The notes under the pieces: generated by a model | The model's database searches: none | What the model was told of the DNA's origin: nothing | What the model saw: the letters and a program-made list of their open reading frames with translations, nothing else | Part shown: positions 9,324 through 19,063 of the stretch, one piece after another | Numbering within the stretch: the first letter of the stretch is position 1 | How the letters are laid out: every line of letters starts with the position of its first letter | Program-made: the position numbers and the translations under genes | NCBI GenBank assembly: GCA_030849465.1 | Contig: JARVLF010000015.1 | Span: 2,232,001-2,296,000, forward strand | From: Moesziomyces globuligerus | Taxonomy: Eukaryota > Basidiomycota > Ustilaginomycetes > Ustilaginales > Ustilaginaceae | Direction of reading: 5' to 3' | Length of the DNA stretch: 64,000 nucleotides

Positions 9324-12300
9324 GCACAGTCCGAGAGCGTTCTGGCGTGCGATGCTCGGTGCTGCAGCGGCACTTCGCCGAGGTAGTGCCTCTGCTCAGC
9401 CTGGTCCGCGACCGTTTCGGCATCGATGCCTCCGCCTCAGCCTCGACGGCACCGTGCGATCTCTCCGCCGAGCGCTGGGCCCGTCTCGATGCAACTCTGG
9501 TTGGCATGAATCCAGACGTCTCTGACATGTCCACTGCGCTGCCTCAAAACGTCGTCTCGCAAAGCACGTCGAGCTCTTTCTACACGATCCACGAGGCGGT
9601 ACAGGAAGCACAATTACAAATCCTCGCCCTCACGTCCGCACGGGGCGCATTTGCCGCGCAAGGCCGGCAATCAGCGTCTTCAAATGTGCTTCTCAAGGGA
9701 TACCGGCGTCCCGACGACCGTCTGGAGTCCTTCCGTATCACGTCGACTGGTCGTCCCGGGCTGATCAACCTCTACCCTAATTCGATGGTCACCAACCTCG
9801 TCCTGGAGAAGGAGTGGCACTATCTCTTCCATCGCATCGGCTCAGAGAGATTCATCTGGCTTCTCGTGCACACCAGCATCTTTGTACCGCTGCTCCGCCA
9901 CGGAGCAGACGGCTCGTGCTTCGTCCAGCTCACCGGCCCCGCTCTCAGTGCGCCTTCAGCGACGGCGAGCCCGGCAATCCCAGGCCTCGGCGCGAGTAAA
10001 GCAGCAGACGTCACGGGTCGTACTTCGACCCAGTACAATGACGATCCTGCGGCACATGATGGAGGAAACAGTTCTAAGCACCTCATCAGAGAAGGAGTGT
10101 TTGCGGCAGAGCACGACGCAACCAGAAGCCTACAGCTCGGCAAGCGAGCGAGGGGATTCGAGCGCACGGCTTCGCGCATCAGCGTGAGGTCGACGGCATC
10201 TGGCATGGATCTCGACGTGCCGCGCGCGCGAGCCTCGACTTCGCAAGTACTCGAAAGGAAGCCGTCCGAGATCGTCCTGGTGCGCAGCCGCATGTTCTAC
10301 GCGCGCTGTTCGCGCAACAAGTCTGGCCGCGTCGAGATCGGACTTCCGAGCGTACACGTCCTGCCCCGGTCTGCCTCGGTCAAAGAGCTGGACAAAGCGC
10401 TCCCCAGTCAGCCCGCCGCTGCCGACCGACACAGACCCAGCAAGACCTCCGGGCTTCGGAGAAAGCACTCTCCGCCCGAGAACGTTCGCCACTCCAAGCC
10501 AGGGCGACGAGATCCACAGACCGTCTTCTTGGCTCGACGCACGCGACATCTCGCAAAATACGTCTTCCCGCGCCAGTTCGGGCTGCACAACGTCTTCACA
10601 GGCGCGCGCGACTACGATACGACGACGCAGCCCTTCCGAGACTACACCGTGCGCGAGGTCGAGATCAAGGCGCTCGGCGCCCGCCGCACTCCGAAGCCCG
10701 TACGTGCAGCGCTGCCGGTACTGGCCAAGATCCTGACGAGGCATGATCGGCTCAACTATCGGGCGTTGCTGGACCGTTGCTGTCCCTCCCGAGTGCCCAA
10801 GGGGAGGCTCACCGCACAGGAGCGTATGCAGATCGTTCAAGATCTCGCAGAGATCGAGACGGTCCAGCCGAGCGCGCACCCGGCTTCCTGCGGCGTCACT
10901 TCGGAACGACAAGCTCCCATCAGCCCGGCGGACCGCATGCTGACGGCAAGCGCTCATGCGAACACCGCGTCGGAAAGGGAGCGGGATGAGGTGCGTAAGG
11001 TGAGCATCGAGCTACCCCAGCCTGCACCGCGCAAGCCTCGGTACCACAACTATGCCGTGCCGACTGCTGGCCAGGTGGTGCATTTCGCCCAGCTGGTCGT
11101 CAAATCGCTTCTGCCGCGCGACGTGTTTGGATCGCGGCACAACGAGCAGCTCATCCTCGGCACGGTCGGCGACTTTGTGCGGCTGCGCCGCTTCGAGTCG
11201 TTCAACTTGCATCAGATCGCTCAGTCGTTCCGTTTCACAGACGTCGAGTGGGCGCTCCCCGCCCAGACGCTGCGCAAGCGCCGTCTATCACGAAGCGACG
11301 CAGACGCCCGCAAGAAGGTGGTGCTCGAACTGCTCTATTGGCTCTTTGACGGGCTGGTCATTCCGCTCCTGCGCACCACGTTCTACGTCACGGAGACCGC
11401 GGCATATCGAAACAGGGTCCTCTACTTCCGACAGGACGATTGGCATGTGCTGTCCAAGCCCGTACTCGGCCAGTTGAAGGAGTCGATCTTCGAGCCGCTG
11501 ACGAGGGCCGAGGCTCTTGCGATGATGTCCTCGCGCAAGTTGGGCTATTCGCACGTGCGGCTGTTGCCGAAAGAGACGGGCGTGCGGCCGATTGTCAATT
11601 TGAGGAGGAGGAGCACGAAGCAGGTGCATAGCACAGGGCAGGAGCAATCGGAACAGGGAAAGAGGAAGAGGGCGAGGGTGACAGCGGGGCCGGTGAGCGC
11701 CAAACAGCGGAGGGAAGCGCTCATGCTCGGTCAGTCGATCAACTATATCCTCCAGTCTGTCTTCCACGTGCTGACCTATGAGAAGAGCCGCATGCTCTCG
11801 GGGCCAACGACATCGCATCGCACGGTCGCAGACGGGCAGGCGGGTGTAGATATGCTCACCAGCTCCGTCTTCGGGCCCAACGAGATCTACACCCGGCTCA
11901 AGGCATTCAAGCAGAGCCTCCTGCAGGAACCCCGCCCCGAAGGCTCGGAGACACGGCGCACGGCACGCACATCGGCTGACAAGCGACATGCCGGGATGGA
12001 GGAGAAGAAGCTGTACTTTGTCAAGCTCGACGTGCGCTGTGCCTTCGACTCGATCGATCAGGCCAAGCTGCTCGAGATCATCGAGCAGATCTTACGCAAG
12101 GGCCAGGACGAGCAGACCGAGGGCTACCGCGTCCACCGCTTTGCCAAGGTCATGCCGTCCGCAGCACACGACTCGCGGCCCGGACCTTCGGCTCCAAGCG
12201 CCTCACGACCTCTCGGCACCAAACGCGAGTTTGTCAGTCTGGCACGGCCCGACACTGAGCACATTGACTTTCTCGACCTCGCTTCTTCCCTCGCCGTGTC

Positions 12301-13498
12301 GCTGCGCGACGTCGTCTTCGTCGACAATGTATCCTACCGGTACGAATCGACGTCTCTCATCCTCAAGCTGCTGCGACAGCATGTGACCGAGAACCTCATC
12401 AAGATCGGCAAGGAATTTTACCGCCAGCGCATCGGCATTCCACAGGGTTCCAGGCTGTCGACGTTGCTGTGCAGCTTCTTCTACGCAGGGATGGAGGCGT
12501 CCGACCCCTTTCTCCGCAGCCTCGGCTCGGGCGGCGCGGGGCACCGAAAGAGCTTATTGATGCGGTATACGGATGACTTTCTGCTCATCACCACCAGCAA
12601 ACGGCAGGCCAGACAGTTTTACACGGTCATGCGTCAGGGTCACCCGGAATACGGATGCTTCATCAGCCCGGCCAAGACGCTGGTCAACTTCGACCTCGTC
12701 GATGCCTCGCAGGGTGGCGAGGTTGGGCCGCTCGTGCCGCGGACGTATGGCGAAGAGTTTCCCTGGTGCGGTCTCACCATCAGCACGAGGGATCTTGGCG
12801 TCTCGACGGATCTGACGCGATATGCGGGGACGGATATGCGCGATACGCTCACCGTCGAGTACTGCCGACGCCCCGGCACGGCGCTGGTGGAGAAGATGAT
12901 CACGTCGATCAAATCGCGTTGCCACATCCTGTTCACCGACACCGCACTCAACTCCGACCGGCGCGTCTACGCCAACGTCTACACGAGCTTTGTCGTCGCC
13001 GCGCTCAAGCTCTCCGCCTACCTCGCAGAGCTCCGCAGATTCGGCGTCGTCTTCACGCCACAGTACCTCTTCACCGCCGTTCGCAAGCTCGTCACCTTCA
13101 CGGCGAGGTATGTGGGGTCGAGGGCCGCGAGTGCATCAGCCAAATTCGACTCGGCAGATCTAGGGGTGGCGGCAAGGGGCAAAGGCAAGAGCAAGGTCAA
13201 GGCGTGGCGCGTTAGCTGCACGGTAAACGCGACGTACGTGCACTGGCTCGGATACACAGCGTTTTTCGACGTACTCCGTCGTCAGGACATGTGTCGGACG
13301 CGGAAGAGGAAGAGAAGGGAGGAGGAGGCGTCCCGTCGTATCCCTTATGCTAGAAGCACGGACACGGAAACCAGACGCGCCCTGATCAAGCTCATCGATG
13401 CGTGCGTCCGGCGCACTTGCAGCGATGCTACTCGACGCAGACTCAGCGGCATCGCGGTCAGAGCCCTTCAAGAGGCGCAAAAGTCTTTAGACATCTAG
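9320..13498 (+). CDS. TERT: telomerase reverse transcriptase
   Basis: The catalytic protein of telomerase, which adds telomeric repeats using its RNA subunit. It has 1392 residues in one exon. A TEN-like N-terminal domain is at about 115-215 (NVLLKGYRR, LINLYPNSMVTNLVLEKEW). The RNA-binding domain has the T2-type motif FPRQFGLHNVFTG (about 415-427), a CP-type motif with DRCCPSRVP (about 480) and the T motif LLYWLFDGLVIPLL (about 673). The reverse transcriptase has motifs 1/2 (VRLLPKETGVRPIVNL, about 747), A (FVKLDVRCAFDSID, first catalytic Asp about 903), B (IGIPQGSRLSTLL, about 1037), C (YTDDF, about 1083, catalytic Asp pair) and E (FPWCGLTIST, about 1150). The C-terminal extension follows to the end. 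Low-complexity spacers lie between TEN and RNA-binding domain and between motifs 2 and A. All catalytic residues are present. Confidence 0.97.
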   Translation: MSTVRERSGVRCSVLQRHFAEVVPLLSLVRDRFGIDASASASTAPCDLSAERWARLDATLVGMNPDVSDMSTALPQNVVSQSTSSSFYTIHEAVQEAQLQILALTSARGAFAAQGRQSASSNVLLKGYRRPDDRLESFRITSTGRPGLINLYPNSMVTNLVLEKEWHYLFHRIGSERFIWLLVHTSIFVPLLRHGADGSCFVQLTGPALSAPSATASPAIPGLGASKAADVTGRTSTQYNDDPAAHDGGNSSKHLIREGVFAAEHDATRSLQLGKRARGFERTASRISVRSTASGMDLDVPRARASTSQVLERKPSEIVLVRSRMFYARCSRNKSGRVEIGLPSVHVLPRSASVKELDKALPSQPAAADRHRPSKTSGLRRKHSPPENVRHSKPGRRDPQTVFLARRTRHLAKYVFPRQFGLHNVFTGARDYDTTTQPFRDYTVREVEIKALGARRTPKPVRAALPVLAKILTRHDRLNYRALLDRCCPSRVPKGRLTAQERMQIVQDLAEIETVQPSAHPASCGVTSERQAPISPADRMLTASAHANTASERERDEVRKVSIELPQPAPRKPRYHNYAVPTAGQVVHFAQLVVKSLLPRDVFGSRHNEQLILGTVGDFVRLRRFESFNLHQIAQSFRFTDVEWALPAQTLRKRRLSRSDADARKKVVLELLYWLFDGLVIPLLRTTFYVTETAAYRNRVLYFRQDDWHVLSKPVLGQLKESIFEPLTRAEALAMMSSRKLGYSHVRLLPKETGVRPIVNLRRRSTKQVHSTGQEQSEQGKRKRARVTAGPVSAKQRREALMLGQSINYILQSVFHVLTYEKSRMLSGPTTSHRTVADGQAGVDMLTSSVFGPNEIYTRLKAFKQSLLQEPRPEGSETRRTARTSADKRHAGMEEKKLYFVKLDVRCAFDSIDQAKLLEIIEQILRKGQDEQTEGYRVHRFAKVMPSAAHDSRPGPSAPSASRPLGTKREFVSLARPDTEHIDFLDLASSLAVSLRDVVFVDNVSYRYESTSLILKLLRQHVTENLIKIGKEFYRQRIGIPQGSRLSTLLCSFFYAGMEASDPFLRSLGSGGAGHRKSLLMRYTDDFLLITTSKRQARQFYTVMRQGHPEYGCFISPAKTLVNFDLVDASQGGEVGPLVPRTYGEEFPWCGLTISTRDLGVSTDLTRYAGTDMRDTLTVEYCRRPGTALVEKMITSIKSRCHILFTDTALNSDRRVYANVYTSFVVAALKLSAYLAELRRFGVVFTPQYLFTAVRKLVTFTARYVGSRAASASAKFDSADLGVAARGKGKSKVKAWRVSCTVNATYVHWLGYTAFFDVLRRQDMCRTRKRKRREEEASRRIPYARSTDTETRRALIKLIDACVRRTCSDATRRRLSGIAVRALQEAQKSLDI

Positions 13499-13820
13499 GA
13501 TGCCGTACTGTCGTCGAAGCGAAAGCTCTCTACACTTCGTAACGTGTCATTCTTGCCCCGCCTATGAGAGATTTGTCTGTACCCTCGTCAGGGATGGGCA
13601 AAGCTGACAGCGTCGGAAAAGGTTGAATATGTTAGACCGAGGCTGATTTGTGTGATGGTGTTGGTCCGAAAAAGTTCGGCTTCCGGACAGCACTTGTTGC
13701 TCCACTTCTGCACGACGGAGGACTTAAGTTGACCAAGACCAACACCATGACCCGCATTCGACAGTGGTCGCAATCGCGCCGACCAAGAACGATGTGGCTG
13801 TAACTGAAGACGGCTGTCAA
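13499..13820. other. intergenic between TERT and the CDK gene
   Basis: A 322-nt leader and promoter region. It holds an 18-codon upstream ORF (13747-13803) out of frame with the kinase. No other feature is seen. Confidence 0.4.
13747..13803 (+). promoter_or_regulatory. 18-codon upstream ORF before the CDK gene
   Basis: ATG at 13747 in a favourable context (A at -3) opens a frame that stops with TAA at 13801-13803, 17 nt before the ATG chosen for the kinase. It could lower kinase translation if it is in the mRNA; the transcript start is unknown. Confidence 0.4.
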
Positions 13821-15332
13821 ATGTCAAAGCTAGGCGCTGAGGCCGATGCTGGCGAGCTGCAGACCGATCGCGGCGCTCCAGAGCCAGCCTCTTCCCCCCG
13901 ACACGACGAGCAGGAGCAGCACGCGAATGGCCGCAAGGCGATAGCTGCAACCTCGGGCCAGACTGAAGACTCTTCGGGCTCGGCGAAAGATGCGCGGATG
14001 AAGCCACCAGCGGCATGGACGATGCTGAGCCGCTCTGCGCATCCTCAGATCACGTCCTCGCGCTCGATCTACAGCTACGAGCGACTGAACCACATCCAAG
14101 AAGGAGCGTACGGTGTCGTCTTTCGTGCTCGACCTCGCGACTCTCCCGGCTCGTCGTCCGTGGCGGTGAAGAAGCTCAAGCTCGACCGGACGAGCGTGGA
14201 CACGGATGGCTTCCCGATCACGTCACTGCGCGAGATTCAGGCGCTGACGATGGCACGCCACAACCCACATGTGGTGCGACTGCACGAGGTGTGCATCGGC
14301 AAGACGCTGGACCAGATCTTCCTGGTGATGGAGTTTGTCGAACACGATCTGAGGACGTTGCTGACATCGTTCCACCGCGCGCGCATGAGCTTCGCCCCAT
14401 CCGAAGTCAAGACACTCCTCCACCAGCTGCTCACCGCTACGGCGCAGCTGCACGACGACTTTATCGTCCACCGCGACCTCAAGACCAGCAACTTGCTCAT
14501 GAACAATCGTGGCATCCTCAAGGTCGCCGATTTTGGACTCGCGCGCAGATACACAGATCCGATCGCCGGTTGGACAGCTCCAACCTATCCCCGTTCCACC
14601 ACACCAGTCCAGCAGAGTGACGAGTTGCTGGGAGGCATGACGGATCTGGTCGTCACACTGTGGTACAGAGCTCCGGAACTTCTCCTGCTCAACCAGCTGG
14701 TCGAAACACAAGAGCGAGAGGTGAAACAAGCCACGAAGTCTATCCGAGAAAGGGCGGAGCAACCACCGCTGTACGACGAGAAGATCGACATGTGGAGCAT
14801 CGGATGCATCTTTGCCGAACTCCTCCTCTTGGCGCACCGCGGCACGGGACTCTTCCAAGGTAAGGACGAAGCCGACCAGCTCCACCGCATTGCTGGCGTG
14901 CTCGGACCGCCGAACACGACCATCTGGCCCGAGCTGGCGCTCTACTCGCGTGCACCGGCGCGTGCAGCCGCACCCCACGCCACCCCCACATCCGAGGAGA
15001 TCCGCATCAAGCGAAGGCTCGAGGCCGAAATCCACCCGACCAAACTCACCCCAGCCACGCTCGACCTGCTCTTTCGACTGTTGCATTACGATCCCAAGCA
15101 GCGGATCGGCGCGAGCGAGGCCAAGGACCATCCGTACTTCACCCACGAGCCACCCAGAATGGCCCACCCAGACTCGTTCGGCAGCTTCCCCAGCGTCGCC
15201 GCAGGAGAGAGGGTGCCCCACGAAACCCCCAGCGCGCCCAACGAACATGCGATCCGCAACGGCAAACGCAAGCTCGAAGCATCGCACGCAGCCGGCGAAG
15301 CGTACCCGCTCCAGTTCGACTTTGACGTGTAA
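13821..15332 (+). CDS. PITSLRE-type cyclin-dependent kinase (CDK11/CDK10 family)
   Basis: A Ser/Thr kinase of 503 residues. After a disordered N-terminus the kinase domain starts at about 84 (YERLNHIQEGAYGVVF). It has the ATP-binding lysine in VAVKKLK (about 116), the family signature PITSLRE on the C helix, MEFVEHDL in the hinge, the catalytic HRDLKTSNLL (about 216) and DFGLARRY. The activation segment before LVVTLWYRAPE carries about 22 more residues than human CDK11, while a Thr stands at the expected phosphosite position. A second insertion precedes DMWSIGC. CDK11 and CDK10 relatives act in transcription and splicing or cell-cycle control. The start at 13821 is the first in-frame ATG; the frame upstream begins only with GTG. 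The gene is convergent and tightly spaced with the next gene. Confidence 0.88.
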   Translation: MSKLGAEADAGELQTDRGAPEPASSPRHDEQEQHANGRKAIAATSGQTEDSSGSAKDARMKPPAAWTMLSRSAHPQITSSRSIYSYERLNHIQEGAYGVVFRARPRDSPGSSSVAVKKLKLDRTSVDTDGFPITSLREIQALTMARHNPHVVRLHEVCIGKTLDQIFLVMEFVEHDLRTLLTSFHRARMSFAPSEVKTLLHQLLTATAQLHDDFIVHRDLKTSNLLMNNRGILKVADFGLARRYTDPIAGWTAPTYPRSTTPVQQSDELLGGMTDLVVTLWYRAPELLLLNQLVETQEREVKQATKSIRERAEQPPLYDEKIDMWSIGCIFAELLLLAHRGTGLFQGKDEADQLHRIAGVLGPPNTTIWPELALYSRAPARAAAPHATPTSEEIRIKRRLEAEIHPTKLTPATLDLLFRLLHYDPKQRIGASEAKDHPYFTHEPPRMAHPDSFGSFPSVAAGERVPHETPSAPNEHAIRNGKRKLEASHAAGEAYPLQFDFDV

Positions 15333-15403
15333 AGCCTCCCATCGCCAATCTGTACTTGTATCAGCCCGTCGGATCCGCGTGTGTGCGACGTGGTGAGCGA
15401 CAT

Positions 15404-16394
15404 CTACAGGTCTTCGGCGAACTACACGTGATGAAAGAGGGAATGAGGAGGGCGAAAAGATGCATTAGCCGGCTGACAAGGCGAAGGGAAGAGGGGGACA
15501 GGGACTGACCATGGGCACGTCGTAGAAGTGCGGGTGCGCACCGAGCGGCTCGGGGCCCCAGTAGACGAGGTACGGCACGGGCAGCCACAGCGTGAACGGT
15601 CCCGGCGGCGGCGGTGGCGGCGGCGGCGGTAGCCGCGCGGGGTCGAGCGCAAGGAAGGGGACGGGCTCGAGCGCCTCGTACGGCGGACCGACGGGAGGCC
15701 ATGCCGGCCACTCAGGGCGGTGGCACTGCGACCAGCGCCGACCACGCGGGCTCATCACGTCTTCGCCCATGTTTCCTGCCAATGGGGCGGCGTTGTACTC
15801 GGGGACTCGTGGCGACAGCATCGGTTCCGTGCTACTAGCTGTGCTGGCTGCGTCGTGCTGAGGCGTGGTCACTGAAAGCTGGGCGAGATGCTCGACGAGC
15901 TCCTCTGGTGCGGAAGGCTGCTCCGTAGCCTCCCAGATGGGTGCCTCTCCCAAATCGGCGACGACCTGCGGCGTGGGCTGAGGAGGAGGAGGAGGAGGGA
16001 AAGACACCTCGACCAGCTGCTCGGGCATCGGCTGGGGCTGTAACCAAGCAGGGAGTCCTCCTCGGCCCCGACCACCGCGGAACGTAGCTCGGTTGGACCC
16101 TCCGAAGCCGCCGCGCGGGCGCATGCGGCCGGTGCCCCGCCCTCGTCCGCGCCCACGCCCACCTCCCTGCAGGGGCGCCATGGCCATCTCGGCATCAGGA
16201 GCCGGCCCGAATACGCGAGGGCCGTTGGTAGCGGCGCCTCGATGAGCTCCACGCGCGCCGCGGCTTCGCACACGCCCGCCCCGCTGCAGAGGCATGCCGC
16301 GGTGTGGGAGCTCAGCCCCTGCCTCCGGCCGCGAAGGCAAGCCAGCCGAAGCCGCAGAGTCGCTGACACCGTCTCGCCGCTCGGAGCCGTCCAT
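15404..16394 (-). CDS. RG- and proline-rich protein of unknown function (probably spliced near its end)
   Basis: I do not recognise this family. Residues about 25-110 are rich in RG/RGG repeats (RGGRVRSRGARGAHRG, GGRGRGRGRGTGRM), typical of RNA-binding, arginine-methylated proteins. The rest has proline runs and an aromatic-rich end (YLVYWGPEPLG, HPHFYDVPM). Read straight through, the frame stops at 15465 after 309 residues. A better model has an 88-nt intron at 15422-15509: donor GTCAGT directly after ATG 15512-15510, branch-like CTAAT, a long pyrimidine tract and acceptor TAG. It gives a 300-residue protein ending in FAEDL, with codon phase preserved. ATG at 16394 is the start. Confidence 0.6.
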
Positions 16395-17005
16395 ATTCGT
16401 GTATTTGGACCTGGCCGTGAGTGGATTGGGAGATGATGGTCAGCAACGAAGCAACAGCGGACAGATGGGGCGACCCTGGACAACGAAGTGCGGGTCATCC
16501 GCTCGTTGGTCCGGCCCGAGGGATCAAGACCTGAGTGATGAGGCTTCTGACAGATGGTCCGCTTCATTGTCAGGCGCGGAAGGGCCGAAAGTTCATCGTG
16601 CCCGCATGCATCCGCATCCGCGCCTCCAAGGGCAAGGCACGCCAAGAAAGCTCAAAGTGCCGAAGCGCCGGAGCAAAGGGGCCTTCCGGTGCGTGACGGA
16701 GCGAGTGGATCGACGAGATTCGGCGCAGTCACAGTCGCAGCGACGCGCATGCATGCATCACACCCGTGAGCTTGGGACAGTCAGCAAGCTCGGAGCAAAG
16801 CTTCAGCCCACTTGCGCGTTGGCCCGGCCAACTCGCGTCGCCACGCACTGCAGTGTTTCAAGGACGACGACGACGCGCACCCGCACGCAAAGGCATCCTT
16901 TTCCAATCGGATCAATTGACACCGGAAACAGCGAAAAAGGAACAAGGTCTGTGGAGGGAAGTGGTATCTTGTGGATCTAGAGCCAAGTCGGTGCGGCACG
17001 TGCGT
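16395..17005. other. intergenic, upstream of the RG-rich gene
   Basis: Lies between the 5' end of the RG-rich gene and the 3' end of the SRF1-like gene, both minus. No recognisable coding, RNA or repeat feature is seen. Confidence 0.4.
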
Positions 17006-19063
17006 TCACCGCCTGCCGCCGGTGACGCGGACGAAGATGCGGAAGAGCGACACGGCGAGCACGATAAGGTATGCAAGCAAGCTGACGAAGACAAGGCCAA
17101 TGAGCGAGCCCTGCAGCCTGCAGAGGTAGGGCTTCTTGCCCGGATCGTTGAGCGGACTCGGTCTGTCGGACGGTGGCTGTCTTGGCCCGACGAACGGGCT
17201 TCCGTACGAGACGCACACGAGCGTCGATGTAAAGTAGTTGTCGAACGTGAGCGACAGCTCCGCCGACCATAGGCAGATGAATACCAATTCGACCACCGTG
17301 TACGACAGCTTGGACTGCACCGTCCACAGTCCGATGGGCCTGCCAAAGTACTCGAGCCAGATCTGGAATCCGACATGGACCAGACTCAGCGGCGCGAACA
17401 CGATGGCGAGCAGCGGCGACGCGCCCACGGCGTCATTGGCATCCTCGGACCGCAGCACGACGAGCAGCTTGATCGCCACTGCGAGAGTCGCCGACGTGAA
17501 GGCGATGTTGATGATGCGGAAGAGCAGCGGGACGAAGGGGTTGTGGATCAAAAAGTTCTTCCACGTCTCGAACCACGCGCTCTTGCGGCCGTCGTTGGAG
17601 CGCATCGTGCGCCCCGACTCGGTGCGCGGGAAATAACCCGCCGCGTTGAGGCCGCCGTGCCCGCGCTCTTCCGGCTTCCACGGCGACGCCCATCCGGGCG
17701 TGGCTGGCTGATGCACCGTGAACACATCCGGATGCTCCATCCTCGCCTTGAACGACAGCGTCGGATAATCCCCATCGTGCTTGTGCTGCTTCTCCAGATC
17801 ACGATCATCCGCACGCGTCGTCGAGGTGCCATCCGGCGATGGCGACACCTGCCGCTGCTCGTCACGCAGCGTGGCTGAACCGTCGCCATCGCCCTGACCC
17901 GGCTTTGCAGCTGGGTGCGAGGATGGTTTGGCGTTGCGCCTGTTGTTCAGCAGGCCGCTTGCACCAAGCCCGGCCGCCATGCCGTTCCACGTTCCTGCGC
18001 CGATGTCGTACCCGTGGTCCTTATCATTGCGCCCGCGCCTCTGCTGCATCTCGATGTCGCTGCTGTCGCCGCTGCTGCTCGCGTCCGAGCGCGAGGAATA
18101 GTTCGAGCTCGACCGCCGCTGCTGCTTTGGCTTCTTGTTCAAGCTTCGGCCGCGCTCGCGATTCGTCGACCTGGTACCCGGTTCCTCCTCGAGTGCATCG
18201 GACTGCATCCTCTCGTGGTGAAACGCCATGCGCAGGTGATGCTCGTGCAGACGGGATCGGTACTTCTGCGGGAGCGTGAAAGTCCACCATCGATCCGGCG
18301 ATGTGCTCTGCGCTTCCTGCGCCTCGGCCTGCTGCACCGCTTCGGGCGACACCGCCCGGTCGAAATCAACTCCACTCTTGCCCAAGACCTGGCCAGCCTC
18401 GGTGGTCTCAGAATGGCGCTCCGACGAGGCGGCGGGCTGACTACGCTCTTCGCTACGGATCTCTGCAGCGGGCAGCGAGAGAGACTCCATGTCGCGGACG
18501 GAGCGGGGCTTGCTGAGCGCCTGCGGGCTGGCGTATGGCGATTGCGGAGGGCTAGGCGACTCGTCGCGCGCCCACACGGGCACCGTCACGATGGTCGGAT
18601 TCGCCCTGCTCCTCCTCGACCCCGCACCACTGCGGCTACCCGCAGTCAAGTTGACCGAGCTGCCTGCTGCCGAGCCGCGATTCGAGAGCTTATGCTGGCT
18701 GTGGCTCTCGCGAAGATGACTAGGGCCTGCTGATTGCCTCTGAGCGGCGCTCGACTCCCTCGTATGCTGAGCCGAACTCATCTGACCTGCTGCAGCTGGT
18801 GAAGCAGCCAGGAAGGTGGATCCAGGCGCGGGCGACGAGGGCAGAGAGGCGTTGTCGGCTCTCCTCTGGGCGGCAGGCGAGGCAAGGAGACTCTGCTCGT
18901 CGAATTGGACGGAGGGTGCTAGGATGCTGGCGGGTGGACTGTGAGTGTCGGTCGGTTTGCGAGCCTCGTCCTTGGTCTGGGACGCGGTGGACTTGGCGTC
19001 TACATTTGCAGGTGGAGCCAGTCCAGCTGCTGATTGTGCTGATTCTCCCTCCACGGACGGCAT
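17006..19063 (-). CDS. SRF1: SRF1-like membrane protein, regulator of phospholipase D
   Basis: A protein of 685 residues. The first ~490 residues are disordered, Ser/Arg-rich and polar. The C-terminal ~180 residues form a four-helix membrane region: FVPLLFRIINIAFTSATL, PLLAIVFAPLSLVHVGF, LSYTVVELVFICLWSAELS and GLVFVSLLAYLIVLAVSLF. The conserved stretch LEYFGRPIGLW followed by FDNYFTSTLVC matches fungal Srf1 proteins, known in yeast as activators of phospholipase D Spo14. The assignment is from remembered family pattern. The ATG at 19063 (A at -3) is taken as the start; the open frame continues upstream to 19285 but begins there with GTG and reads like leader sequence. Confidence 0.75.
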   Translation of the reverse strand: MPSVEGESAQSAAGLAPPANVDAKSTASQTKDEARKPTDTHSPPASILAPSVQFDEQSLLASPAAQRRADNASLPSSPAPGSTFLAASPAAAGQMSSAQHTRESSAAQRQSAGPSHLRESHSQHKLSNRGSAAGSSVNLTAGSRSGAGSRRSRANPTIVTVPVWARDESPSPPQSPYASPQALSKPRSVRDMESLSLPAAEIRSEERSQPAASSERHSETTEAGQVLGKSGVDFDRAVSPEAVQQAEAQEAQSTSPDRWWTFTLPQKYRSRLHEHHLRMAFHHERMQSDALEEEPGTRSTNRERGRSLNKKPKQQRRSSSNYSSRSDASSSGDSSDIEMQQRRGRNDKDHGYDIGAGTWNGMAAGLGASGLLNNRRNAKPSSHPAAKPGQGDGDGSATLRDEQRQVSPSPDGTSTTRADDRDLEKQHKHDGDYPTLSFKARMEHPDVFTVHQPATPGWASPWKPEERGHGGLNAAGYFPRTESGRTMRSNDGRKSAWFETWKNFLIHNPFVPLLFRIINIAFTSATLAVAIKLLVVLRSEDANDAVGASPLLAIVFAPLSLVHVGFQIWLEYFGRPIGLWTVQSKLSYTVVELVFICLWSAELSLTFDNYFTSTLVCVSYGSPFVGPRQPPSDRPSPLNDPGKKPYLCRLQGSLIGLVFVSLLAYLIVLAVSLFRIFVRVTGGRR

